Assembly (NCBI GenBank): GCA_030141605.1
Contig: JAQGDQ010000319.1
Location: 124,001-188,000, forward strand
Reading direction: 5' to 3'
Origin: Tubiluchus corallicola
Lineage: Eukaryota; Priapulida; Priapulimorpha; Priapulimorphida; Tubiluchidae
DNA: 64,000 bases
How positions within the stretch are numbered: position 1 is the first letter of the stretch; each line of letters begins with the position of its first letter. Positions 24,301 to 31,439 of the stretch are shown here, one piece after another. The notes under the pieces are model-generated. The model had not been told where the DNA came from. It saw nothing but the letters and a program-made list of their open reading frames with translations, and made no database searches. The translations under genes and the position numbers were made by a program.

Positions 24301-26379
24301 AGCCCAGTCCTGGCAAAGAAACATGAAAAGATTGCCATTGAATTGTGGGATAGACCTGAAATTTATTGAAATAACAGCCCAGTCCTGGCAAAGAAACATC
24401 AAAAGATTGCCATTGAATTGTGGGATAGACCTGAAATTTATTGAAATAACAGCCCAGTCCTGGCAAAGAAACATCAAAAGATTGCCATTGAATTGTGGGA
24501 TAGACCTGAAATTTATTGAAATAACAGCCCAGTCCTGGCAAAAACATGAAAAGATTGCCATTGAATTGTGGGATAGACCTGAAATTTATTGAAATAACAG
24601 CCCAGTCCTGGCAAAGAAACATGAAAAGATTGCCATTGAATTGTGGGATAGACCTGAAATTTATTGAAATAACAGCCCAGTCCTGGCAAAAACATCAAAA
24701 GATTGCCATTGAATTGTGGGATAGACCTGAAATTTATTGAAATAACAGCCCAGTCCTGGCAAAGAAACATCAAAAGATTGCCATTGAATTGTGGGATAGA
24801 CCTGAAATTTATTGAAATAACAGCCCAGTCCTGGCAAAGAAACATCAAAAGATTGCCATTGAATTGTGGGATAGACCTGAAATTTATTGAAATAACAGCC
24901 CAGTCCTAGCAAAGAAACATCAAAAGATTGCCATTGAATTGTGGGATAGACCTGAAATTTATTGAAATAACAGCCCAGTCCTAGCAAAGAAACATCAAAA
25001 GATTGCCATTGAATTGTGGGATAGACCTGAAATTTATTGAAATAAAGCGTGCTTCAACACATCCTGCAAATTAGTTACTGTTTAACCAAAATTAGACTTA
25101 CACTGGCTTCATCTAGGTCTCATGAACTTACACTGGCTTCATCTAGGTCACATGAACTCACACTGGCTTCATCTAGGTCACATGAACTTACACTGGCTTC
25201 ATCTAGGTCACATGAACTTACACTGGCTTCATCTAGGTCACATGAACTTACACTGGCTTCATCTAGGTCATATGGTCTTACACTGGCTTCATCTAGGTCA
25301 CATGATCTTACACTGGCTTCATCTAGGTCACGTGAAGTTGCACTGGCTTCATCTCAAACACCCAGATTAAAGTCTACAAATGCAAAAACACAAAATGTGT
25401 GTTTGCATAAGAAAATTGTCCGTAAGTTGACAATTAAGCTTTTCTAGTTATTTCATGGTATCTTCATTTCATGAGGATCATTTTGATGCCAAGTTAATCA
25501 CACAACGTTATTTCTAAGATGAGATAATCCACGTTGAAGTTGAGGTGCAGGCTATGCAGTGAAAAACATAACCTTGAGAAAATCACTGTTAAAGTCAGCC
25601 ATTGTTTTTATCGCGTTTCTAGGAAAACACTTAGCAACCAAACAAAAGTTGGTTGCTACGGACTTTACAAGAACACATTAAAGTTATATTTAAATCCAGT
25701 AGACGGCGCTTTCTGGCGAACATCTGGGCTTGGCAACGGGGAAAAACCCGAACTGCCAACTTATGGATGGTTTTAGTTTGCAAGTACAGAAATAGTTTTA
25801 TAAACTAAATTTAAGTTTTAACTTTAGTTTAAATTTAAATTACCGTGACCTATATTTTGTAGAATTAAACAAGAAACCCGATCCTCAGTTGGTTGGAATA
25901 AGATCAAGTCAGAACCTACACCAGAGCCCTCAAGTGGAGTGCACACAAGAACAGACTGCTCTACTGGTATGGTTACATTGTCTTATGCTTGTCTTCATCA
26001 AAACTCATTATTATGAACTGTTACATGTTATTTTACTACCCCGGATTTTTCCGGGAGGCAACATTTTCAGGATTATAACACCAGGAACAGAAACTTCATT
26101 TGGCCGCCGGTTTTACATTCTGTTTTGCAGAGTGTTCGTTAAAATATGTAATTTATAGCATCGTTAATGATTTACCACGGTGTGTTGCTGACAAGGCTAT
26201 TACTCGGGAATTTTTTAGGACTTCATTTTGCTAATTAGCGTCTGGCTACAAGATATTTTAATAGATATCTGAGAACTTATTTTATTTTATATTAGGTGGC
26301 CCATGAAATTAACTACGCAAAGAATCTTTATGATGAATGGATGCAGACGCTTGTTGTCGATGACAATGAACAACGGTAG
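95..26379 (+). CDS. VPS13D: VPS13D, C-terminal part (gene span, 18 exons, 5' partial)
   Basis: VPS13 proteins are rod-like lipid-transfer bridges at membrane contacts; VPS13D serves mitochondria and peroxisomes. I joined 18 exons by GT/AG sites and unbroken phase: 95-324, 2212-2305, 4052-4273, 5326-5395, 5993-6168, 6464-6580, 6770-6919, 10046-10198, 10674-10810, 12975-13230, 14082-14249, 18240-18363, 18597-18676, 19551-19685, 20110-20228, 23515-23705, 25863-25966, 26296-26379. The 2610 nt give 869 residues plus TAG. Order: end of the adaptor-binding (VAB/SHR-BD) region with YAFDEPTL and YENFIYIG (residues 1-108), ricin-B-like insert with SQLW and TQTWHF (109-264), linker, ATG2-C-like region with VDFLGNPLG and GVSNSAAK (about 536-710), PH-like tail (about 744-869). 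The ricin-B-like insert and the block ESGKRSQLWRMT identify the D paralogue rather than A/C. The N-terminal chorein part lies left of the window. Introns carry most of the minisatellites. Confidence 0.95.
512..1070. mobile_element. piggyBac-type MITE with TTAA target site duplication
   Basis: TTAA at 508-511 and at 1071-1074 flanks a 559-bp segment. Its ends are inverted: CCCTTTCATTACG on the left, and CGTAGTGAAAGGG on the right, which is CCCTTTCACTACG when read inward (12 of 13 match). CCC termini with a TTAA duplication are the signature of piggyBac. There is no transposase frame, so it is non-autonomous. It lies in the VPS13D intron after the first exon. A GT-rich stretch (about 896-950) sits inside. 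Confidence 0.87.
1593..1690 (+). mobile_element. Possible hAT-type element end
   Basis: The sequence starts CAGGGGTGTGCAAATT and continues with two GGGCCACA-containing stretches. This resembles the ends of non-autonomous hAT elements. I found no matching right end or 8-bp duplication, so only one terminus is suggested. The rest of the intron to 2211 shows nothing recognisable. Confidence 0.35.
2212..2305 (+). CDS. VPS13D: VPS13D exon 2 of window
   Basis: The first base completes the Gln codon split by the previous intron. It then reads FLGEYVPASELAAMELVLD and VPQGYGVILAKK, the end of the adaptor-binding module before the ricin-B-like insert. Acceptor TTCTAG, donor AAG|GTATGA, ending in phase 0. 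Confidence 0.9.
2306..4051 (+). other. VPS13D intron, no element recognised
   Basis: AT-rich sequence. The only structure I see is three copies of a 22-bp unit (ATTCAAGCAATGAAGCCATT) at about 2714-2780. No coding similarity was recognised on either strand. Confidence 0.7.
4052..4273 (+). CDS. VPS13D: VPS13D exon 3 of window (ricin-B-like insert, first half)
   Basis: 74 in-frame codons: ESGKRSQLWRMTSTGMLEHE, later LVLDID, then DKRRTLTQTWHFTE. The Q-x-W-type motifs SQLW and TQTW are those of beta-trefoil ricin-B repeats, and this insert separates VPS13D from the other paralogues. Acceptor TACAG, donor GAG|GTGTGT. Confidence 0.95.
4274..5325 (+). other. VPS13D intron, no clear element
   Basis: About 1 kb of AT-rich intron. 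A tRNA B-box-like stretch on the minus strand near 5150-5175 (GGGTTCAATTCC) may be the head of an old tRNA-derived SINE, but no A box or tail is convincing. Confidence 0.5.
5326..5395 (+). CDS. VPS13D: VPS13D exon 4 of window (ricin-B-like insert)
   Basis: A 70-nt exon reading DGRLCCPQVRGLFVQIQSGY then LRK, directly continuous with HFTE of the previous exon. It ends one base into a Gly codon. Acceptor TTTACAG, donor AAAG|GTAAGC. Confidence 0.93.
5450..5813 (-). mobile_element. 5S-rRNA-derived SINE (SINE3-like), 5'-truncated copy
   Basis: On the minus strand this matches the body of the full-length element at 46258-46702. It shares the TGATCAATAACTGACTCTCT block, the GGAAGACA...GGATGCCAAC tail and the AAGTGACCCAAC junction region. 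It retains about 110 bp of body (around 5655-5765) that the 46-kb copy has lost, but lacks the 5S head. The tail is short and shows no clear AAC repeat. Confidence 0.8.
5814..5978 (+). repeat. 28-bp minisatellite, about 6 copies
   Basis: Unit CATTGAATCATCTTGATCAC + TTGAGCAA. The array starts at the edge of the SINE and stops 14 bp before the acceptor of the next VPS13D exon, so it lies over the branch-point region. Confidence 0.95.
5993..6168 (+). CDS. VPS13D: VPS13D exon 5 of window (end of ricin-B-like insert)
   Basis: Completes Gly, then ADVLFGPSQSVTHGYIDGVP, and later RQKLRPGSGMLAVKVVPDGP followed by TRVLQI. The motif RPGSG...V.PDGPTRVL is strongly conserved in VPS13D. Acceptor CTCTAG, donor AAG|GTGAAA, phase 0. 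Confidence 0.95.
6464..6580 (+). CDS. VPS13D: VPS13D exon 6 of window (linker)
   Basis: 39 codons, TLHLQHKADWILVEESKLGA through PPKKDLQ. It is poorly conserved and polar, as expected for the linker after the ricin-B-like insert. Support comes from phase (0 to 0), CACAG acceptor and CAG|GTGACG donor. Confidence 0.8.
6770..6919 (+). CDS. VPS13D: VPS13D exon 7 of window
   Basis: 50 codons including SGGLGISLVNHLSEELCYTS. The G-[IL]-G-[IL]-S-L-[IV]-N pattern opens the conserved C-terminal half of VPS13 proteins. Acceptor CATAG, donor CAG|GTTCGT. Confidence 0.93.
6950..7443 (-). mobile_element. Solo LTR, copy 1
   Basis: A 494-bp TG...CA segment (TGTGAAAGTCATG to TTTCCACA on the plus strand), nearly the same as 13376-13923 and as the reverse complement of 50240-50658. 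Flanks ACACC and ACACT agree at 4 of 5 bases, as expected of an aged 5-bp target duplication. It holds extra tandem copies of a CACGACTGCTGCACTGCACT module. Sense is judged by the TATA-like box and AATAAA seen in the 50-kb copy. Confidence 0.8.
7444..8583 (+). other. VPS13D intron, nothing recognised
   Basis: AT-rich intron between the solo LTR and the 46-bp array. No exon, RNA gene or element end was recognised. Confidence 0.65.
8584..9548 (+). repeat. 46-bp minisatellite, about 21 copies, each with a near-perfect 21-bp palindrome
   Basis: Unit AGAGAATTGACACGAAATTT + GTGTCAACTCACACATAGTG + CCATAA. Within it TTGACAC and GTGTCAA are perfect inverted arms around GAAATTT, so every unit could form a hairpin. 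Most variation is C/T in GACA[CT]G, [AT]TGA or CGA, and CA[CT]AAAG. Confidence 0.97.
9605..9990 (+). repeat. 21-bp minisatellite, about 18 copies
   Basis: Unit AGACACAGAACAGAAGTGAG + T. Because 21 is a multiple of 3, it leaves long open frames on both strands (for example seven-residue RHRTEVS repeats). They are arithmetic by-products inside an intron. Confidence 0.97.
10046..10198 (+). CDS. VPS13D: VPS13D exon 8 of window
   Basis: 51 codons: VDNQLLGVQEPVMLHLTPPP, then LPALRLITHMIPSQ and LNASIYQ. VDNQL.G...P..L..TP is the conserved VPS13 signature after the G-L-G-I-S-L block. Acceptor CTCTAG, donor CAG|GTATTA. Confidence 0.95.
10674..10810 (+). CDS. VPS13D: VPS13D exon 9 of window
   Basis: 45 codons plus 2 nt: YFIMQVRPMTLKLEERILWK, LFQFFGIYQ, then an acidic stretch ending DTQ. 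It matches the VPS13 segment where a helix with the pattern [LI]EE..L..L..FFG precedes a variable acidic loop. Acceptor TTTCAG, donor CAAAG|GTATTG. The sequence around this donor recurs inside the downstream array. Confidence 0.94.
10811..12812 (+). repeat. 40-bp minisatellite, about 50 copies, with higher-order structure
   Basis: Unit GGTAAACGGCATGAATGTTA + ACACGTAATTTTCATGCATT. A run of variant units (GTGCATT..CAACGTG.., CACGCATT.., ACAAACTTTTCTTG..) recurs near 10851, 11290 and 11700, so multi-unit blocks of about 400 bp have been copied. Two places (about 10968-10990 and 11895-11918) contain CATACACAAAGGTATTGATA, a copy of the exon-9 end with its donor. Confidence 0.96.
12975..13230 (+). 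CDS. VPS13D: VPS13D exon 10 of window
   Basis: One base completing Arg, then 85 codons. They include KRYYFGNLELRMQHLKLSIM, LPIDLKAIKHRAGIPLVRFE and VNLDPF. R-Y-Y-F-x-x-L-x(6)-[IL]-x-L-S and G-[FIL]-P-L-[IV]-[RK]-F-E are invariant-type blocks in VPS13 C-termini. Acceptor TTTCAG, donor CAG|GTCCGC. Confidence 0.96.
13376..13923 (-). mobile_element. Solo LTR, copy 2
   Basis: A 548-bp relative of 6950-7443, starting TGCGAAAGTCATG and ending TTTCCACA. Flanking ATTTC and ACTTT do not form a clear duplication, so it is older or altered. It carries more internal copies of the GACTGCTGCACTGCACTGA module than copy 1. Confidence 0.75.
14082..14249 (+). CDS. VPS13D: VPS13D exon 11 of window (ATG2-C-like region)
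   Basis: 56 codons: ELKSQAAKILVSVDFLGNPL, then GFFNDVTEGLTGLI, GDVGGLL and FTHGVSNSAAK. The blocks DFLGNP.G, ND[VL]..G...L and HG.SNS..K are the hallmark of the VPS13/ATG2 C-terminal amphipathic region that contacts membranes. Acceptor TTTTAG, donor GCAAAG|GTATCC. Exon 12 resumes exactly where the family continues, which favours this first donor. Confidence 0.96.
14222..14700 (+). repeat. 30-bp array made from the exon-11 end plus its donor site, about 15 copies
   Basis: Unit TTTGTAACTCCGCTGCAAAG + GTATCCCATG. Each unit repeats the coding end (AAC TCC GCT GCA AAG, NSAAK) and the donor GTATCC. Units alternate between GTTTCC and GTTTGT, a 60-bp dimer. Units 3 and 5 have lost the donor GT at that position. 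The frame stays open until a 1-bp insertion near 14527, so nine further 10-residue repeats (VSHVCNSAAK/VSHVSNSAAK) could be read. Confidence 0.95.
14887..18170 (+). repeat. 56-bp minisatellite, about 58 copies
   Basis: Unit GCAAGGTACAAGAGCGAAGG + TTCTTGCACAGTCACTTTCA + CTGTCATTCAGCTGCA. The unit has no stop in any plus-strand frame, which yields a 971-codon frame (14790-17705) and several others. Each unit also contains an acceptor-like tract (TTTCACTGTCATTCAG) 10 nt before a donor-like CAAG|GTACAAG. Short indels disturb it near 16350-16550. It lies in the VPS13D intron before exon 12. Confidence 0.97.
18240..18363 (+). CDS. VPS13D: VPS13D exon 12 of window (ATG2-C-like region)
   Basis: FTGSLGDIIGKVAMDDKHAE, then LRENIRAHSG and EHLQAGFK, ending one base into Gly. 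S-L-x-D-x-[IL]-G-K follows HG.SNSAAK in VPS13D. Acceptor TTTAG, donor AAAG|GTAAAT. Confidence 0.94.
18597..18676 (+). CDS. VPS13D: VPS13D exon 13 of window
   Basis: Completes Gly, then LGYGILGGITSVFTQPYEGA and SRDGVE. The glycine-rich block G-[IL]-x-G-[GL]-T-S-[IV] and the E-G-A...G.. pattern are conserved. Acceptor TTTAG, donor GAG|GTTTTT (weak consensus), phase 0. Confidence 0.93.
19120..19385 (+). repeat. 40-bp minisatellite, about 6.5 copies
   Basis: Unit CCGGTTCTTGGCTGTTTCAT + ATGTCTTTCTGCCTCGCTCG. Mutations are scattered. It lies in the VPS13D intron between 18677 and 19550. The remainder of that intron shows no recognisable feature. Confidence 0.93.
19551..19685 (+). CDS. VPS13D: VPS13D exon 14 of window
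   Basis: 45 codons: GLVSGMAKGIIGVVAKPTAG, LLDLASGATHAVS, then RTSQKSGKHNFK. G...G..KG..G.V.KP..G.LDL.S is the diagnostic VPS13 C-terminal motif. Acceptor TTTTAG, donor AAG|GTACGT. Confidence 0.96.
20110..20228 (+). CDS. VPS13D: VPS13D exon 15 of window (start of PH-like tail)
   Basis: 39 codons plus 2 nt: RVRLPRCCATPGGLLESYSR, then QFLHALNNNNYSE and the first two bases of Leu. R.R.PR......L..Y. opens the PH-like tail of VPS13 proteins. Acceptor TTTTAG, donor TT|GTATGT. The last 20 bases and this donor are copied throughout the next array; using any later donor would read into TGA at 20238-20240. Confidence 0.95.
20205..21966 (+). repeat. 53-bp array made from the exon-15 end plus its donor, about 33 copies
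   Basis: Unit ACAATAACTTCAGTGAATTG + TATGTATTGTGACTACGGTA + CTTATAACTAGAT. It carries exon bases (AATAACTACAGTGAATT) and the GTATGT donor in every copy. Units are almost identical; recurrent variants are TTCAG/TACAG, CTATGG/CTACGG, and TTATAAC/TTTTAAC. One unit near 20897 lacks six bases. Confidence 0.97.
22125..23145 (-). repeat. 84-bp minisatellite, about 12 copies, with an antisense open frame
   Basis: The period of 84 bp is a multiple of 3, leaving a 358-codon minus-strand frame (22100-23176). It is made of a 28-residue unit, KFLGRATPDSLTEEDCQTCD + ITKWQQ.E. Substitutions between units include both silent and amino-acid changes (T/I, E/V/D, W/C). It lies in the intron after exon 15, and the frame has no recognisable domain, so I treat it as a repeat. 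Confidence 0.93.
23515..23705 (+). CDS. VPS13D: VPS13D exon 16 of window (PH-like tail)
   Basis: One base completing Leu, then 63 codons: LIAYEEFGGQSRQVHCLVSS, EMVYFIHGNQ, VFLKVPLSQLKHC and YKYYI, ending one base into Lys. It matches the beta-strand pattern of the VPS13 PH-like domain (...V.C.V.S..V.F......). Acceptor CCTTAG, donor A|GTAAGT. Confidence 0.93.
24008..25045 (+). repeat. 75-bp minisatellite, about 14 copies
   Basis: Unit CATTGAATTGTGGGATAGAC + CTGAAATTTATTGAAATAAC + AGCCCAGTCCTGGCAAAGAA + ACATCAAAAGATTGC. Three-base deletions in two units (GGCAAAAACAT) do not disturb the open frames. Intronic. Confidence 0.97.
25096..25353 (+). repeat. 30-bp minisatellite, about 8.5 copies
   Basis: Unit ACTTACACTGGCTTCATCTA + GGTCACATGA, in the same VPS13D intron as the preceding 75-bp array. 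The remaining intron to 25862 shows nothing recognisable. Confidence 0.96.
25863..25966 (+). CDS. VPS13D: VPS13D exon 17 of window
   Basis: Completes Lys, then LNKKPDPQLVGIRSSQNLHQ and SPQVECTQEQTALL. It is a low-conservation loop of the PH-like domain, placed by phase and splice sites (TTGTAG acceptor, CTG|GTATGG donor). Its identity rests mainly on continuity. Confidence 0.8.
26296..26379 (+). CDS. VPS13D: VPS13D terminal exon
   Basis: VAHEINYAKNLYDEWMQTLV then VDDNEQR and TAG at 26377-26379. [LV]..EINYA..LY.E is the conserved last helix of VPS13D, so the C-terminus is natural. Acceptor ATTAG. Confidence 0.95.
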   Translation: MAHEINYAKNLYDEWMQTLVVDDNEQR

Positions 26380-26653
26380 CAGCTTCATGATAACATACCA
26401 AAGTAATAATTGTTATTATCATTCAAGTTAATGAGTGATTGTTTGTCGTACTTGTTACTCAAATGCCAATAGCTACACAAAATTTTGCAATGTGTAGATT
26501 TTGCTATCGTTGAAAAATGATGTGTGCCTAGCTAACTTGTGAAATTAGAACTTATTTAAACGACGACTTTGTCCGACTAATCTGTTTAGTGCATTAGTCA
26601 TGATTTTGCTGTTTTTTAATCTTGTGTATAGTTTATGGTGAAATCATTACTTG

Positions 26654-26659
26654 AATAAA
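26654..26659 (+). promoter_or_regulatory. Candidate poly(A) signal of VPS13D
   Basis: AATAAA lies 275 bp after the VPS13D stop and just before the 72-bp array. No other canonical hexamer was noticed closer to the stop. Confidence 0.55.
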
Positions 26660-26691
26660 CAAGCTGTGAAACTTGTAAAATATGAAATGTA

Positions 26692-27350
26692 TTTTGTGAA
26701 CATTAACACCTTAGCTTATATAAATCACAAGGATAATTCCACTCATGTGATTCATATGTAAAGTTTTGTGAGCATTAACACCTTAGCTTATATAAATCAC
26801 AAGGATAATTCGACTCATGTGATTCATATGTAGAGTTTTGTGAACATTAACACCTTAGCTTATATAAATCACAAGGATAATTCCACTCATGTGATTCATA
26901 TGTAAAGTTTTGTGAACATCAACACCTTAGCTTATATAAATCACAAGGATAATTCGACTCATGTGATTCGTATGTAGAGTTTTGTGAACATTAACACCTT
27001 AGCTTATATAAATCACAAGGATAATTCGACTCATGTGATTCATATGTAGAGTTTTGTGAACATTAACACCTTAGCTTATATAAATCACAAGGATAATTCG
27101 ACTCATGTGATTCATATGTAGAGTTTTGTGAACATTAACACCTTAGCTTATATAAATCACAAGGATAATTCAACTCGTGTGATTCATATGTAGAGTTTTG
27201 TGAACATTAACACCTTAGCTTATATAAATCACAAGAATAATTCGACTCATGTGATTCATATGTAGAGTTTTGTGAACATCAACACCTTAGCTTATATAAA
27301 TCACAAGGATAATTCGACTCGTGTGATTCATATGTAGAGTTTTGTGAACA
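26692..27350 (+). repeat. 72-bp minisatellite, about 9 copies
   Basis: Unit GTTTTGTGAACATTAACACC + TTAGCTTATATAAATCACAA + GGATAATTCGACTCATGTGA + TTCATATGTAGA. It begins some 30 bp after the candidate poly(A) signal, so it lies at or past the transcript end. Confidence 0.96.
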
Positions 27351-29110
27351 ACTATTCACACTTGCAAAAATAGGAGAATATTTTCCTGCAATGATATTTT
27401 TTTATTTTGTTGCCCGTTGGCTACTTACTGCCGTGTGATTTTGCCTAGTAAGATAAATTACCTCAAGTGTTTTAAGCTATTAATCTTATAGCTTTGTTAT
27501 TTTTGTGTAGCGGAGAAGAACTGTGATTAGCTTTGTAAAGGTAATTGTTACATGGAATTAGACACAACCTATTTTTATTGCTGTATAAACAATTTGGTTA
27601 CTAAACTATAACTTTAACTTTTTCGTAAATATAAATGGACTAAAAGAATACTTATGACTTTTAGGTGGCTACGTTACTCACAGCAAAATTTGGGAAATGC
27701 TCAACTGAAATCACACACTGCATTGAAACTCATTGTGTTAATATATCCAGATCATTTATAATTCATAAGCTTAATGAATAATGGCTTGTACTTGCATTTA
27801 GATCTAGATAATATGTAAAGGGCTGTGTGTGTATTATATACACTTGTAGAGCAATAGAACTGATGCTGCACGCGTTATTCATTACGCAAAGTGGCACATT
27901 TGTCTCGGGCATTGTGGGATAGAAAGTGTTAAAAAACGTCTCACAATTCAGAGGCCGAATTCACTAACACGTTCGTCAAAAACTTTGTAGGAATTTTTTT
28001 GTTTTTGTAAAGTTACGATTGCATTTGATTAACTTTTTAGGTTGCAAAACCTTTGAGAATTCGTCGGAAGTCTAAGAATGCTCTTTCGAATGATCTTACA
28101 AGTAAAACAGTTCGTAAGAAGCTTTGTGAATCCTTGCCCTGGTGCTTAAAATCAGCTTACCAGCTAGAGCTATGCAGAGAACATCAATATTTCACGTTGA
28201 GTTATTAGCGACAGTGAATGGATTATGAATTTTCAAAACGCTTGTGAAATTTTTGTTTCATAAAACAGTAATAGAAAAATGCTAAATGTTAAAGTAGAAT
28301 GATTCAACACAAAAATTTCTCTAAAATAAAAAATACGATGATTACAGAAATGATTTCACCTTGAAAACTCTAGCATTGTATAGTCAAAAGCTCCTGGTTC
28401 GAATCTTAACTGAGGTACAAATCTTTTGTCGCTTGCAAAACATTTTTTCATAGCTTCTCAAAATAAATCATTTATTAAGAATTAAACAAAATATTTAGAT
28501 ATCGGTATTATTCGTGAAGTGTAATACGTGAAAAATAAATACGCTAAAACAGTAATTTTAGCAGATAGTTAAGCAAGTGGACAGTTTCGTGAAACTTTAT
28601 TCTGTGAGTTCAGTTGTATATTTGGCAGTGACATAGTTGCTACTGTAACTGTATTGTATAGAGAAACATTTACTGCCTTTATAGTTTGGTGTTTGATGAT
28701 GATGGTCAAATATTGTTATCTGTAAATTTAGTCGATGTAAATAGAGATTATTGTTGATTTCTTGAATAAAAGTCAATAACAAATCAACTAGTTTGTTTGT
28801 TATCTTTTATTGATGTATCAATAAGTTCTTTGATTTTAAATTGTTTTGGATTAAATACAAGATGAAGGAGAAAAACACACAAACTGTCATATTATCGTCA
28901 TTGCGTGTGAGAATGGTATGCTTAGCAACTAAAGTTAAGCAACACTGAGCTTCAATGAATGGATGGGTGACTGTTAACTTTAATACTGTACTTGTTAATA
29001 CTGCTCGTGCATTCCGTGACATTGAGGAAGACTGTACAGTGTAACCTCAAAACGTTTTACCTTGATATTCAGCTAGATTCTGGTCCTGGTTCACCATATT
29101 TGTTAAGTGG
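27351..29110. other. Intergenic, no gene recognised
   Basis: AT-rich DNA between the convergent genes. A B-box-like GGTTCGAATCTT near 28398 and a 5S-like stretch at about 28925-28975 (AGTTAAGCAAC, then GGATGGGTGAC) suggest decayed SINE heads. No convincing frame is present. Confidence 0.6.
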
Positions 29111-29125
29111 GTCTTTGGTTCGAAT

Positions 29126-29175
29126 GTACTACTACTACTACTACTACTACTACCACTACCACCACTACTACCACT

Positions 29176-29212
<37 letters not shown>

Positions 29213-29306
29213 CTACTACTGCCGCCGTCGCCACCGCCACCACCACCACCACCACCACTACTACTACCACTACCACCACTACCACCACTGCTACTACTAC
29301 TACGCA
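29126..29306 (+). repeat. Trinucleotide tract (CTA/CCA)n
   Basis: Mixed CTA and CCA repeats, with a short GCCGCCGTCGCCACCGCCAC segment near 29220. Open frames of single-residue runs on both strands come from the triplet period. Confidence 0.95.
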
Positions 29307-29990
29307 GCAAGTTAAAATTAACCCAGTCATTTTGACTCTCAAATCAGAAATAAGTATTGTCATGAAATGAAGACAGCTTTTTACTACAAGAGAAGTAAGA
29401 TTTTCTCTATTTTCCAGCCTTCCAAGTTTATTTGATAAAGAACATCTCACATCTGATAAAGACAAAACAAAGATCGATTATAACAAGGTTTAGTAACATA
29501 CAAATAACTGTACAAACATTTTTTATTGGAAACCAGAGCACTGGCACAATAAAAATAATAAATTAACAAATTTAATGATAATAATTAACGTTGTTATTAA
29601 GCCAGATAGATTACCAGAATTTTTTTGAATAGTAAATGAATATCTGTGGTACAACGTTGCTTGAAAAAAACTAAACTTTTACATAGAAAGATTATACAAC
29701 TGTTCTGTTGAGTTTCACAATTGCCAAGTTACTGTAATAATGATGAAGAAAGGTATGATGTGGTCTCCTGAGACTGTTAAAATGGAGACAAGTTTCATTT
29801 TGGTCATTCTGTCACAAACTGGTAATTTTATGATGAAACAACAGCAGAAAATTGAGTATTCCACAGTTTTCTTGTAATTATTTTAAAGTGCACCACATAA
29901 ACTGTATGCATGTGTTGCATGTGTGTAGTTATGACAACTCTGTATTTTGAAACAAAGTGATATTATCAGAGCACAAGTCTTACAATTGCT

Positions 29991-30726
29991 TTTATACAAA
30001 GCACAACAATACAGCACAAAGTGCCAGTAATGCGTGACTTTGTTTTATACAAAGCACAACAATACAGCACAAAGTGCCAGTAATGCGTGACTTTGTTTTA
30101 TACAAAGCGCAACAATACAGCACAAAGTGCCAGTAATGCATGACTTTGTTTTATACAAAGCACAACAATACAGTACAAAGTGCCGGTAATGCGTGACTTT
30201 GTTTTATACAAAGCACAACAATACAACACAAAGTGCCGGTAATGCATGACTTTGTTTTATACAAAGCACAACAATACAGCACAAAGTGCCAGTAATGCGT
30301 GACTTTGTTTTATACAAAGCACAACAATACAGCACAAAGTGCCAGTAATGCGTGACTTTGTTTTATACAAAGCCCAACAATACAGCACAAAGTGCCGGTA
30401 ATGCGTGACTTTGTTTTATACAAAGCACAACAATACAGCACAAAGTGCCGGTAATGCGTGACTTTGTTTTATACAAAGCACAACAATACAGCACAAAGTG
30501 CCGGTAATGCGTGACTTTGTTTTATACAAAGCACAACAATACAGCACAAAGTGCCAGTAATGAGTGACTTTGTTTTATACAAAGCACAACAATACAGCAC
30601 AAAGTGCCAGTAATGCGTGACTTTGTTTTATACAAAGCCCAACAATACAGCACAAAGTGCCAGTAATGCGTGACTTTGTTTTACACAAAGCACAACAATA
30701 CAGCACAAAGTGCCAGTAATGCATGA
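29991..30726 (+). repeat. 53-bp minisatellite, about 14 copies
   Basis: Unit TTTATACAAAGCACAACAAT + ACAGCACAAAGTGCCAGTAA + TGCGTGACTTTGT. Intergenic. The unit has the same length as the arrays at 20205 and 60464 but unrelated sequence. Confidence 0.97.
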
Positions 30727-31439
30727 CGTTGTAAGTGTAGTTTTTACGGTTTGTTGGGTGGATTGTTACTTAGCAATAGGTGGTTATCAATGGAATTTGG
30801 GGTCTACAGACATTTTTTCTGCAAAGTATGTTTGAGTATACTGTGTTGGGAGAAGTATTCGGCTTTCGCTTCATTTCCACTCAAACAAAAAAAGCGGAGC
30901 AGCCAATAGCCGACTCCTAGACAGATTTTTCTTCCTGATGACTCCCGGTGTGGATAGTTGTATATGGTCTTAATGAGTCTGTAGTCGTTCTGATGGCATT
31001 ACATGATTTGACAAGTGGCTGTATTACATTAAAAGAAAATTAACAATAAAAATGGAAGTGACTGATTACAAAAATGTCATGGAAGTAAACAGAGATAAGA
31101 GGATTTTCGTCTACAGCAACAACAATGTACAGTACGTTATTACAGAGAAATAAGACAATGGACGGGTAGCTATGCTGAGTTGCTAACAATGACAAGCAGT
31201 GCCAGGTATTGACAACAAAAGCAAACATTTAATAAGCTATTTCACATGTTTCAGTTATTACAGTAAGTAAGAGTTGATGAAATGTACTAGGACATAGTAT
31301 TGTAGTTCTAAATTTCAGCCCAGCTATAATATGGATAAACAAGCAAAAAACTATCTGGTTCTAGTATAAGCTATACTTAAGCATATATATAAGTATATTT
31401 AAGCATTTGAACTAATCTGGCATAAATGGAAGAAATAGT

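Noticed and set aside
29047-29465. Single-residue-rich frames (Thr, Ser, Val, Tyr)
   Set aside because: They come from a CTA/CCA trinucleotide tract.
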